Source: an uncultured Eubacteriales bacterium
Lineage (GTDB): Bacteria; Bacillota; Clostridia; Lachnospirales; Lachnospiraceae
Length of the DNA: 9,856 bases
Direction: 5' to 3'
NCBI GenBank assembly: GCA_900313775.1
Contig: OMSP01000115.1
Coordinates: forward strand, 1 to 9,856
Below are positions 1 through 6,185 of this stretch, piece after piece. The first letter of the stretch is position 1. The number at the start of each line of letters is the position of its first letter. The notes below the pieces were generated by a model. The model saw only the letters and a program-made list of their open reading frames with translations. It had not been told where the DNA came from and searched no databases. The position numbers were made by a program, and so were the translations under genes.

Positions 1-1
1 G

Positions 2-184
2 CCCGGCCCGGGAGATACCGGTGCGCAGCCCGGCCCGGGAGATATAGGTGCGCAGCCCGGCCCGGGAGATACAGGTACGCAGCCCGGTCCGGGAGATACC
101 GGCACACAGCCCGGCCCGGGAGATACAGGCGCGCAGCCCGGCCCGGGAGATACAGGCGCACAGCCCGGCCCGGACAGCACAGGG
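2..184 (+). repeat. 27-bp in-frame tandem repeat, six full copies plus one partial
   Basis: Full units begin at 2, 29, 56, 83, 110 and 137, each exactly 27 bp, and a degenerate partial copy runs 164-184. They encode PGPGDTGAQ with variants PGPGDIGAQ (unit 2) and PGPGDTGTQ (units 3 and 4); the partial copy reads PGPDSTG. Many differences between units are silent third-position changes (acc/aca, ggt/ggc, gcg/gca), which suggests the peptide is conserved while the DNA drifts. The array continues beyond the left edge, so total copy number is unknown. It probably forms a flexible Pro/Gly linker between an unseen N-terminal domain and the membrane helix. Confidence 0.97.
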
Positions 185-2068
185 ATGAGCCATGTGGCGA
201 AAGTTGGTCATGCAGCAGAAGCCGGCCGGAAGGCAGCGGGTCTGTCTCTGGTTGGTGGAGGACTGAAACTTGGAATGATCGCGATAGGGATCATCGCCGC
301 AGCGATCGTTATCATGATAGCGGTCCATAGCATGGGAGGATCATCGCCAGACCAGAATGGAGGCGATGGTAAAAATGGTTCAGGAAGTGCTGCAGAAGCG
401 GCGGATTCGGGCATTTCTCCTGAACTGGTCGATGAATACAGCCGAGTCTATTTGTCCGCACTTTCCATATATAAGGATGATATACAGGATTATACGTGGC
501 AGTTCTCTAATTTCGGGGACAATAATCCACCCACTAAGCCGGTCGCATTGAAGGACGTCGATGGTGATGGTGTTCCGGAACTGTTCATGATGGCATCCGT
601 GATCTCTGATCATGAAAACAACTGGTACAGTGCGGATCTGCACATATTTACATATAAAAATAATAAGTTCCAGGAACTGAGCTATAACATAGAGTATCCG
701 GGGATATTCTCTGCTGAACGCAACGAGGATTGGGCTCAATACGATAATGTGTATCACTATGGTCGTATGGTACACTTCAGGACATGGGAGCCAAACACAT
801 CCTATACGGTCTTTACAGGGAAAACGCCTGGGACGTTATATATCCTGAGTGTCGATCACGGATCCGAGTCCAGAGATGTCCGCATGAGGAAATTCACTAT
901 GGACGGAGGGGAGGAGAACAGCACGCTGACCGCTGTTTCAGACACGTATACGGCAGACATCGGAGACCCCTCCGCGACTTCTGAAGATCCGGAAGCGGAA
1001 GTGAATGCCGCCATAAGCGATATGGATGAGATGGTACTGTACGGAGGGGAAGTCGGTCTTCCGGCGGATTCGACCGGAGAAGCGGAAGCTGATCCCGGAA
1101 AAAACGGCTGGCAGAACATACTCGGTGAGGATGCTGATATCGCACCGGAGAGTTTTCAGAACAGTTCCTCCATGTCGTATGATGAGGCTATGGCGCTGCT
1201 CCGGAAGCAGATCTCTGACGGGCAGAACGATCAGACGGATACGAATGAAGAGAATCCGAACGAATACATTCCTTTGAAGAGGGAATCCACACTGAAGCAG
1301 GCAGGAAACCGGCTGTTCTGGTATGACGTTGATACATATGAATGGAACTATGTACAGGCAGGAGATGATAAGAGCCGGAAATTCAATGGGGATACCGCCG
1401 GTTCAGGCTCTGCTTATACAAACGGTACTACCGTGCTGTATTTCAATTATTCTGACGGATCGAATACAGCTTCATTGATGAAATATGACCTGGATTCAGA
1501 GAGCACTGAAAAACTGGCAGAGTTCGAAGGTAATGAAGATCCAAATGCAGGACATTATATTGGCACGGTATATGATGGTCTGGCCTATATCGGATTCTCA
1601 GACAGCGTCAGCTTAAACAAGCTTTGGACTTGCGACCTGAAAACCGGTGAGGTCACACCGCTGAAAGAGCGCGCGGTGATCAGGCATAGATCCGGCAAGT
1701 ATGTACTCACCAATGAGTTAGGCAGTCTGTCTGTCCACGATGCATGGCCGTCAGATATTTACGAGCTGACCGGCTCCGGGTTGAAGCACGTGAAAAGCCT
1801 TGGGGATAAGGTATCCGTGATCAGTGATGCTGTAGGCGAGGAGTTCTATTATGTCGTCAGTAATGATGACAGGCTCATGGACGTTTCAGTATATAGGTGC
1901 AAAGCCGACGGCTCCGGTACCGAGAGGCTGGGGAATTTCCTAAGCATCACAGATGCAAGTATCCTTGTAAGTGACTATACGAAGGATTTCTGTCACCTGA
2001 ATTTGGATGGTGAAAACTACAAGTTCGTTTTCGAAACAAGGAAATTCATTCCGATTGAGGATCAGTGA
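2..2068 (+). CDS. Large single-pass membrane protein, PGPGDTGAQ repeats plus extracellular propeller-like region (5' partial)
   Basis: The frame is open to the left edge, so 688 C-terminal residues are visible and the true start is upstream. The ATG at 185 has no ribosome binding site and is internal. In visible numbering, residues 1-61 are PGPGDTGAQ repeats. A basic segment (residues 62-88) precedes one hydrophobic helix at about residues 89-108 (bases 269-325), which suggests N-terminus inside and C-terminus outside. The outer part carries the loop DVDGDGVPEL (bases 554-583), which resembles EF-hand or FG-GAP calcium loops, then a Ser/Asp/Glu-rich linker. From about residue 420 to the end there are roughly six beta-rich units of about 45 residues with W/Y-D-L-x-T/S-G/E-type turns, like DUF5050-style propellers. 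Related Clostridia proteins often start with a zinc ribbon, but that part is not visible here. Function is unknown; an envelope sensor or ligand-binding role is inference. The end at TGA 2066-2068 is firm. Confidence 0.85.
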   Translation, partial: PGPGDTGAQPGPGDIGAQPGPGDTGTQPGPGDTGTQPGPGDTGAQPGPGDTGAQPGPDSTGMSHVAKVGHAAEAGRKAAGLSLVGGGLKLGMIAIGIIAAAIVIMIAVHSMGGSSPDQNGGDGKNGSGSAAEAADSGISPELVDEYSRVYLSALSIYKDDIQDYTWQFSNFGDNNPPTKPVALKDVDGDGVPELFMMASVISDHENNWYSADLHIFTYKNNKFQELSYNIEYPGIFSAERNEDWAQYDNVYHYGRMVHFRTWEPNTSYTVFTGKTPGTLYILSVDHGSESRDVRMRKFTMDGGEENSTLTAVSDTYTADIGDPSATSEDPEAEVNAAISDMDEMVLYGGEVGLPADSTGEAEADPGKNGWQNILGEDADIAPESFQNSSSMSYDEAMALLRKQISDGQNDQTDTNEENPNEYIPLKRESTLKQAGNRLFWYDVDTYEWNYVQAGDDKSRKFNGDTAGSGSAYTNGTTVLYFNYSDGSNTASLMKYDLDSESTEKLAEFEGNEDPNAGHYIGTVYDGLAYIGFSDSVSLNKLWTCDLKTGEVTPLKERAVIRHRSGKYVLTNELGSLSVHDAWPSDIYELTGSGLKHVKSLGDKVSVISDAVGEEFYYVVSNDDRLMDVSVYRCKADGSGTERLGNFLSITDASILVSDYTKDFCHLNLDGENYKFVFETRKFIPIEDQ

Positions 2069-2080
2069 AGAAGACTTTGT

Positions 2081-2101
2081 AAAAAAACAATAAATTTTTT
2101 T
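2081..2101 (+). terminator. Weak A/T hairpin after the membrane-protein gene
   Basis: Seven A residues (2081-2087) can pair with seven T residues (2095-2101) across a 7-nt loop, 13 nt after the stop codon. There is no GC in the stem, so this would be a poor terminator. The rest of the 114-bp spacer to the next gene shows no clear promoter, and read-through into the downstream gene is possible. Confidence 0.2.
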
Positions 2102-2173
2102 AAAAACCTTCAAACCTTACGCTGGCCAAATGGCACTATTAAACAGAAGGAAGCAAAAAAGCTGTTAATTGAA

Positions 2174-2178
2174 AGGAG
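2174..2178 (+). promoter_or_regulatory. Ribosome binding site AGGAG with two adjacent ATG codons
   Basis: AGGAG lies 4 nt before the ATG at 2183 and 7 nt before the ATG at 2186. The second spacing is closer to the usual optimum, so translation may mainly start at 2186. The choice adds or removes one Met and does not affect the signal peptide. Confidence 0.7.
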
Positions 2179-2182
2179 AAAC

Positions 2183-2923
2183 ATGATGGAAAGAAAGAGT
2201 ACTAGAACGATCATGGTGCTGGCAGCACTGATCATGGCAATGGCGTTCATCCCGATGATGAATGGAAAGGTGTATGCGGCTAAAGATGTCGGATACGGAG
2301 GAACGAACTTTGGGAATGCGACGGCGCTGTCGCTCGGGACAGAGTATACAGGAATAGCATCCGGCGATGATGCCCACTTTTTCAAGTTTACGACAACCGG
2401 CAACAAAGGGGTAAAGTATAAGTTCCGGTGCAGCAACTATAGTGAATATGAATATGCCGGCTTCATGAGTTTCACGATTTTAGATGCGGATGGAAATAAA
2501 GTGAACTATATTTCCGTATATCCGAATGAAAGTCCTAAGACGGAATCATTCAGCAATCTGAAGAGAAGCACGACCTATTATATCAAGGTCCAGAATCTGA
2601 GACTTGGCAATGACGATTTTGCACTGAAAATCTCCCAGGTCATCCCTAAGCCTAAGAAGGTCTCCGTCAAATCCGCGAAGGCCGGAAAGAAAAAACTGAC
2701 ATTAAAGTGGAAGAAAGTATCCAAGGCAACCAAGTATCAGGTGAAGTATCGTAAGTGCGGTTCTTCCAAGTGGAAGGTCAAGACGACCAAAAAGACGAAG
2801 ATCACGCTGAAGAAGCTGAAGAAGGGTAAGAAGTATCAGGTCAAGATCCGTGCGATCCGCGTCGTGAACAAGAAGAGCTACAAGGGTAAGTATTCCAAGA
2901 CGATCACGAAGAGAGTGAAATAA
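2183..2923 (+). CDS. Secreted PPC-like / lysine-rich fibronectin type III protein
   Basis: The product is 246 residues (245 if ATG 2186 is used). Residues 1-33 form a signal peptide: a basic start (MERKSTR), a hydrophobic core, then KVYA-A with likely cleavage after residue 32 or 33. No lipobox is visible. Residues about 38-152 resemble the beta-sandwich PPC family: NATALSLGTEYTGIASGDDA, the FFKF strand, FTILDADGNKV, and TTYYIKVQN near the end. Residues about 155-246 are an FN3 domain (LTLKWKKVSKATKYQVKYR, then LKKGKKYQVKIRAI). This domain contains 35 Lys, 4 Arg and no Asp or Glu among 92 residues. Similar lysine-rich FN3 modules are common at the ends of secreted Lachnospiraceae proteins and probably bind the anionic wall or other polyanions (inference). 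No catalytic domain is present, so it looks like a small binding or wall-associated protein. A strong terminator follows the stop codon. Confidence 0.88.
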   Translation: MMERKSTRTIMVLAALIMAMAFIPMMNGKVYAAKDVGYGGTNFGNATALSLGTEYTGIASGDDAHFFKFTTTGNKGVKYKFRCSNYSEYEYAGFMSFTILDADGNKVNYISVYPNESPKTESFSNLKRSTTYYIKVQNLRLGNDDFALKISQVIPKPKKVSVKSAKAGKKKLTLKWKKVSKATKYQVKYRKCGSSKWKVKTTKKTKITLKKLKKGKKYQVKIRAIRVVNKKSYKGKYSKTITKRVK

Positions 2924-2930
2924 CCACAGC

Positions 2931-2979
2931 TGACCTCCAGAAGGTAGACTAAGAATCTATCTTATGGAGGTCATTTTTT
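2931..2979 (+). terminator. Rho-independent terminator, long two-part hairpin
   Basis: TGACCTCCA (2931-2939) pairs perfectly with TGGAGGTCA (2965-2973). After a 1x1 mismatch (2940/2964), AAGGTAGA (2941-2948) pairs with TCTATCTT (2956-2963) with one G-U pair, leaving a 7-nt loop. Six T residues follow at 2974-2979. It lies 7 nt after the FN3 gene stop codon. Confidence 0.93.
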
Positions 2980-2993
2980 CATGGCAGAAAATA

Positions 2994-3022
2994 ATGTCAC
3001 AATAGACATGGTATGTTAAAAT
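2994..3022 (+). promoter_or_regulatory. Probable promoter of the DUF4145/Sel1 gene
   Basis: TAAAAT at 3017-3022 matches the -10 consensus at five of six positions and is preceded by TG at 3014-3015 (extended -10). ATGTCA at 2994-2999 is a 4/6 match to the -35 box with a 17-nt spacer. It follows the terminator and predicts a leader of about 80 nt before the ATG at 3110. Confidence 0.45.
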
Positions 3023-3109
3023 GAATCATAGTTAAGAAAGCAATTCAGGCATAGAGAAAAAGGCGCAAAATCAGGGGTTAACGAAAACTTAATGTAAAAG
3101 GACAATAAA

Positions 3110-4567
3110 ATGGAATTATTATACCTTGAGGCAAAAAAGGAATATGAAATGGCCGGAAAGTGCCTGCAGATCGAAGACGTCAATGCAGTCATGCTTCACG
3201 TGAGGCTGGGGCTGGAATCGATTCTCAAAGATACCATTGATGCATACGCTTTCCCCTACACGAAACCCGACGGCAAAGGGGACCTGGAGGCGATGATCGA
3301 TTATCTCGCAGATGAAGCTCACGTTTTTTCGCCGCAGGTCAGGAGCCTGATGCATAAGACCAGGATCCTCTCGAATAAGGGTGCGCATAAAGAGACGAAT
3401 GCGCTCCCGATCACAATGGATGATGCGGGGATCGCCATCGGGTATTTACGGGAATTGACAGAACTTGCAGGAGCCGCGGAGCCGAAGAACGAAAGTGCAG
3501 GTGCAGATGCCGGCGCTTCAGCGGAAATGGCAAATGCCCCGCTGGAAGACCCACCGTATTATTCCGGCCAGAAACGGCAGTACCTCGGAAAGTGGGCGCA
3601 CTGCCATAACAGAATGGAACTGATGAATATTCCCGAGTATGTTTTTCTTTTACGGAAGGCAGAGCAGGGAGATATCCAGGCGATGCTGGATATTGCATCC
3701 GGGTTCCTGTCAGAGCCGATCAACTGGAATGCCAACATGCTGATCAATATGCAGCCGTACAGGTATAACAACAAAGTGTACGATCAGCAGAATGCGTATG
3801 ATGTCAGGTATTATTACTGGGTGTCCATGGCTGCCGGTCAGACCCTTGCCTATGATCAGAAAAGGGAATTCGACCGCATTCCGTGGCGGTATCTGGCGAC
3901 AGCATTATACGATGCGGTTTTGTTCAACTACATCAATTTCCATAACTCTGAGGTGTATTATTATGTGAACTATGTCGACAATACCTTCAGCGGGCTCCAG
4001 GTCGACATGGATATCCCTCATTATCAGAACCAGTATGAAGAGGTCAACAGCATGTTCAATGTTCCGCTCGCGGAAGTGCTGACCTATAACGTATACCTTG
4101 TGATCAACAGGCTTGTGCGGAAATTCGTGGAATGTGGAAACAGAAGGATCCTGTCTCCTGTCCACGGGCTTGACAATGAGAGGGCCGCGAAGGCGCTGAA
4201 GATCATCTACTATTGCGGTATGATCGAGGGCAACGTGGAACTTGGGCAGTCCAGCGGGCCGATCGAGGATATTGGCTGGTATACAGTTATCGACAGAGAT
4301 ATCATCCTCAGCGAGGACCACTATGGCCAGAGATACTGCTATGAAATGCTCCGGGATCATCTGGATGACAGCTTTTGCAGGTATCTGTATGACCTTTCCT
4401 ATGCGTTTGTAAATCAAACAGCCGAGAAGGCGAGGAGACAGGAACATGCAAGGAAAAGGGACGCGGAATTCATGAAGAAGCAGGAAGAGATCATCGACGA
4501 TGTACTGGAGATTAAGGATACCGTCGTTGATAAGATAAAAACGTTCAGAGGCCTGTTCCGGAAGTAG
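3110..4567 (+). CDS. DUF4145/HEPN-like protein with Sel1-like repeats
   Basis: The product is 485 residues; AAAGGA (3097-3102) sits 7 nt before the ATG. Residues about 1-120 look like a DUF4145 (HEPN superfamily) four-helix domain: an early helix, VRLGLESILKDTID, then the signature RILSNKGAHKE (residues 85-95). The N89-x3-H93 part is kept, but the residue before N is Ser instead of the Arg of catalytic HEPN RNases, so RNase activity is doubtful. An Ala/Gly-rich linker spans about 121-147. Residues about 175-245 contain a stretched Sel1-like pair (LRKAEQGDIQAMLDIASGFL, then YYYWVSMAAGQ). The Tyr/Asn-rich middle is unrecognised but helical. Residues about 430-485 form a charged amphipathic or coiled-coil tail rich in K/E/R. 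There is no signal peptide or membrane span, so the protein is likely cytosolic. The gene is monocistronic between terminators. A protein-interaction role is inferred from Sel1; the real function is unknown. Confidence 0.8.
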   Translation: MELLYLEAKKEYEMAGKCLQIEDVNAVMLHVRLGLESILKDTIDAYAFPYTKPDGKGDLEAMIDYLADEAHVFSPQVRSLMHKTRILSNKGAHKETNALPITMDDAGIAIGYLRELTELAGAAEPKNESAGADAGASAEMANAPLEDPPYYSGQKRQYLGKWAHCHNRMELMNIPEYVFLLRKAEQGDIQAMLDIASGFLSEPINWNANMLINMQPYRYNNKVYDQQNAYDVRYYYWVSMAAGQTLAYDQKREFDRIPWRYLATALYDAVLFNYINFHNSEVYYYVNYVDNTFSGLQVDMDIPHYQNQYEEVNSMFNVPLAEVLTYNVYLVINRLVRKFVECGNRRILSPVHGLDNERAAKALKIIYYCGMIEGNVELGQSSGPIEDIGWYTVIDRDIILSEDHYGQRYCYEMLRDHLDDSFCRYLYDLSYAFVNQTAEKARRQEHARKRDAEFMKKQEEIIDDVLEIKDTVVDKIKTFRGLFRK

Positions 4568-4577
4568 ACTGAAAAAT

Positions 4578-4600
4578 CCCCCGCCGGTGAATGGCGGGGG
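4578..4600. terminator. GC-rich hairpin between convergent genes (first)
   Basis: CCCCCGCC (4578-4585) pairs with GGCGGGGG (4593-4600) over a 7-nt loop, 10 nt after the plus-strand stop codon. The plus-strand tail (aactgttttc) is only moderately T-rich. On the minus strand the stem is followed by ATTTTTC, so the hairpin can act in both directions. Confidence 0.8.
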
Positions 4601-4614
4601 AACTGTTTTCGGAT

Positions 4615-4650
4615 AAAAAGGCGCCGGGAGCATATGCCCCCGGCGCACTT
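4615..4650. terminator. GC-rich hairpin between convergent genes (second)
   Basis: GCGCCGGG (4621-4628) pairs with CCCGGCGC (4639-4646), and the loop contains the small palindrome GCATATGC. On the minus strand the stem is followed directly by a T run (complement of AAAAA at 4615-4619), making a good terminator for the minus-strand gene that stops at 4656. The plus-strand side has cacttgttttt and can back up the first hairpin. Confidence 0.82.
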
Positions 4651-4655
4651 GTTTT

Positions 4656-5198
4656 TCAGGTGGATGGCTGCGGCTTGATCGGCAGATAGCCCAGTTTATA
4701 GGTGATGTACAGGGCGGCAGCCGCGACGACGATCACGCCGATTGTGATCAGGATCCTGCGGATTAGGCGGGCGCGGCGGTATTTCTTCAGAGCGTCAATG
4801 ATGGAGTCATAGACTTTCACCGATTCCTCGGGTTTTAAGGGGATGACAAAGTCTTCCTTGATGGTATAAATATGAATCAGGTCAAAGTCGGGCATATCCT
4901 GTGAGATCGCAACCTCTTCGATCCGCTTCCAGGGAATGGTACGGACGGATTTTCCCAGCGTTTTTTTCCGTGCGACCAGGATCCGTTCCGAGGTAACTGC
5001 GGCAGCAGAAATCTGTTCTACCTTCCGAAGCCCGACATCCTTCCTGTCGATGACAAAGGGGACCAGTACGTCCTCCTCAGGTGTCATCGCATTCAGGAGC
5101 ATCTGAAAATATTCCGGAAGTTCGTCGGACATGATCCCCTGCTGATCTTCATAGTCGATGCAGTATTGAAGCATTCCGGCAGCAGTTTTATAACGCAT
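4656..5198 (-). CDS. Bacterial PH-like domain protein with C-terminal membrane anchor
   Basis: The product is 180 residues. The ATG at 5198 is chosen because AAGGAGG (5206-5212, minus strand) lies 7 nt upstream. The open frame extends further, to 5483, but that part overlaps the divergent gene and lacks a ribosome binding site. Residues 1-40 are a helical N-terminus. Residues about 43-140 resemble a bacterial PH (bPH) fold: strands ISAAAVTSERILVARKK, then VRTIPWKRIEEVAIS, then LIHIYTIKEDFVIPLK, ending in a helix (VKVYDSIIDALKKY). A basic patch (RRARLIRR, residues 141-148) precedes one hydrophobic helix at about 149-167 and a short proline-containing tail. The topology suggests a soluble domain in the cytoplasm anchored by its C-terminus. 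bPH domains are seen in many small Gram-positive membrane proteins, mostly of unknown role. The gene is transcribed alone, away from the proC-like operon. Confidence 0.82.
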   Translation of the reverse strand: MRYKTAAGMLQYCIDYEDQQGIMSDELPEYFQMLLNAMTPEEDVLVPFVIDRKDVGLRKVEQISAAAVTSERILVARKKTLGKSVRTIPWKRIEEVAISQDMPDFDLIHIYTIKEDFVIPLKPEESVKVYDSIIDALKKYRRARLIRRILITIGVIVVAAAALYITYKLGYLPIKPQPST

Positions 5199-5219
5199 GG
5201 CATTGCCTCCTTGTTTTAC

Positions 5220-5248
5220 TTGCATTCTTTCCAATACAATTATATCAT
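5220..5248 (+). promoter_or_regulatory. Possible promoter of the proC-like operon
   Basis: TATCAT at 5243-5248 is a 5/6 match to the -10 box. TTGCAT at 5220-5225 keeps the TTG of the -35 box with a 17-nt spacer. This would give a leader of about 30 nt before the ATG at 5287. It overlaps the minus-strand promoter. Confidence 0.4.
5239..5247 (-). promoter_or_regulatory. Extended -10 promoter of the bPH-like gene
   Basis: The minus strand reads TGATATAAT, a perfect TGnTATAAT extended -10 element (TATAAT at 5244-5239). No good -35 box is visible, as is typical for extended -10 promoters. Predicted leader is about 30 nt to the ATG at 5198. Confidence 0.6.
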
Positions 5249-5286
5249 AATTAGTGGTAGTTGCATCAGAAAAATGGAGGCGTAAC

Positions 5287-6156
5287 ATGAAACTTGCATT
5301 TATCGGTCTCGGCCAGATCGCAAACGCGGTGATCGGAGGGGTCCTGCGGGCCAAAGTGGTGGAGCCTGAAGATATTACCGGAAGCTGTCCGTCAGAAGAG
5401 ACCCGGAAAGCGATCCACGAGCAGACGAAGATCAACGTGACAGAAAACAATGCGGAAGCTGCGAAGAAGGCTGACGTGATCATACTGGCAGTCCCCTATC
5501 CGTCGCTGGAGGAAGTGCTGCATGATATCCGGAATGAGGTCAATAACGAGAAGATCGTGATCTCGCTGGTGTCCGGCGGATCGCTCGACTGGCTGGATAA
5601 GAAGCTGTCAGGAGACGGCGTGGTCGGATTCGATCTGAATGATGATAAAGAGAGGCACACAGACTGCATCCCGATCGTTCGCGCGCTTCCGAATACACCG
5701 GCGTTCGTGGGAGCGGGGATGACCGTCTTCTGCCACAACGAGCACCTGACGGAGGAACAGAAGGAGACCGTACTGAAGATCCTGAAATCTACGGGCGAAG
5801 CACAGCCTGTTCCCGAGAATATGTTCCCGGTCATTTCGACACTGACCGGTGCATCGCCTGCGATCGTCTGCATGATGGTCGAGGCGATGGCAGATGCGGC
5901 TGCATCCTCCGGCCTTCCCAGAGAGATCGCGTACACGTTCGCGGCGCAGACCGTGATGGGCAGTGCGAGCATGATGCTCGCCACCGGGATGCACCCGGCA
6001 CAGCTCAGGGATATGGTCTGCACACCTGAGAGCGGCAGGACGGAAGCGATCCGCGTGCTCGAGCAGAAGGGATTCCGCTCCGCGGTGCTGGAGAGCCTGA
6101 AGGCGGTCGAGCATCACCACAAGTCGACTTATCCGGAGCAGAAGAAACGGTCGTAG
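5287..6156 (+). CDS. Pyrroline-5-carboxylate reductase family protein (ProC-like)
   Basis: The product is 289 residues, near the usual ProC length of about 265-280. TGGAGG (5275-5280) is 6 nt before the ATG at 5287; an in-frame ATG at 5254 lacks such a site. The family reduces 1-pyrroline-5-carboxylate to proline with NAD(P)H in the cytosol. Visible features are the Rossmann start AFIGLGQIANA (residues 4-14), DVIILAVPY (63-71), VISLVSGG (91-98), RALPNTPAFVGAGMT (132-146), and a dimerisation region from TGASPAIV (187-194) through MVEAMADAAASSGLPRE, AAQTVMGSA and HPAQLRDMV. Two points differ from typical ProC. About 15 extra residues lie between residues 109 and 131 before the ALPNTPA motif. 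The usual SPGGTTI substrate loop reads TPESGRTEAI (246-255). I therefore call the family with confidence but not the substrate; a paralogue acting on another imine or a divergent ProC are both possible. It leads the operon continuing to 9591. Confidence 0.85.
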   Translation: MKLAFIGLGQIANAVIGGVLRAKVVEPEDITGSCPSEETRKAIHEQTKINVTENNAEAAKKADVIILAVPYPSLEEVLHDIRNEVNNEKIVISLVSGGSLDWLDKKLSGDGVVGFDLNDDKERHTDCIPIVRALPNTPAFVGAGMTVFCHNEHLTEEQKETVLKILKSTGEAQPVPENMFPVISTLTGASPAIVCMMVEAMADAAASSGLPREIAYTFAAQTVMGSASMMLATGMHPAQLRDMVCTPESGRTEAIRVLEQKGFRSAVLESLKAVEHHHKSTYPEQKKRS

Positions 6157-6185
6157 ACCGTAGTTGACGACTAAAAAGGACTTCA

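Noticed and set aside
2..184. Collagen-like G-x-y repeat
   Set aside because: Gly occurs at positions 2, 4 and 7 of each nonapeptide, so the strict every-third-residue pattern breaks at each PGP; it is a Pro/Gly linker, not a collagen helix.
2..184. CRISPR array
   Set aside because: Units are contiguous 27-bp coding repeats without unique spacers.
185..187. ATG 185 as the true start of the large membrane protein
   Set aside because: No ribosome binding site precedes it, and the same frame is open through the upstream repeat to the window edge, with repeat variation that is largely silent in that frame.
3905..4648. Long minus-strand frame opposite the DUF4145/Sel1 gene
   Set aside because: No ribosome site or recognisable domain; it runs through both terminator hairpins and is a shadow of the real gene.
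5254..5286. Earlier ATG (5254) for the proC-like gene
   Set aside because: The extension would precede the normal Rossmann N-terminus, and the strong TGGAGG sits 6 nt before ATG 5287.
5199..5483. Longer N-terminus of the minus-strand bPH-like gene (start at 5483)
   Set aside because: The extension lies antisense to the proC-like gene and across the shared promoter, while ATG 5198 has an ideal AAGGAGG site.
6147..6161. Small inverted repeat ACGGTC-GTA-GACCGT over the proC-like stop codon
   Set aside because: Only six pairs, a 3-nt loop and no T-tract; the next gene follows 29 bp after the stop codon, so termination here is unlikely.
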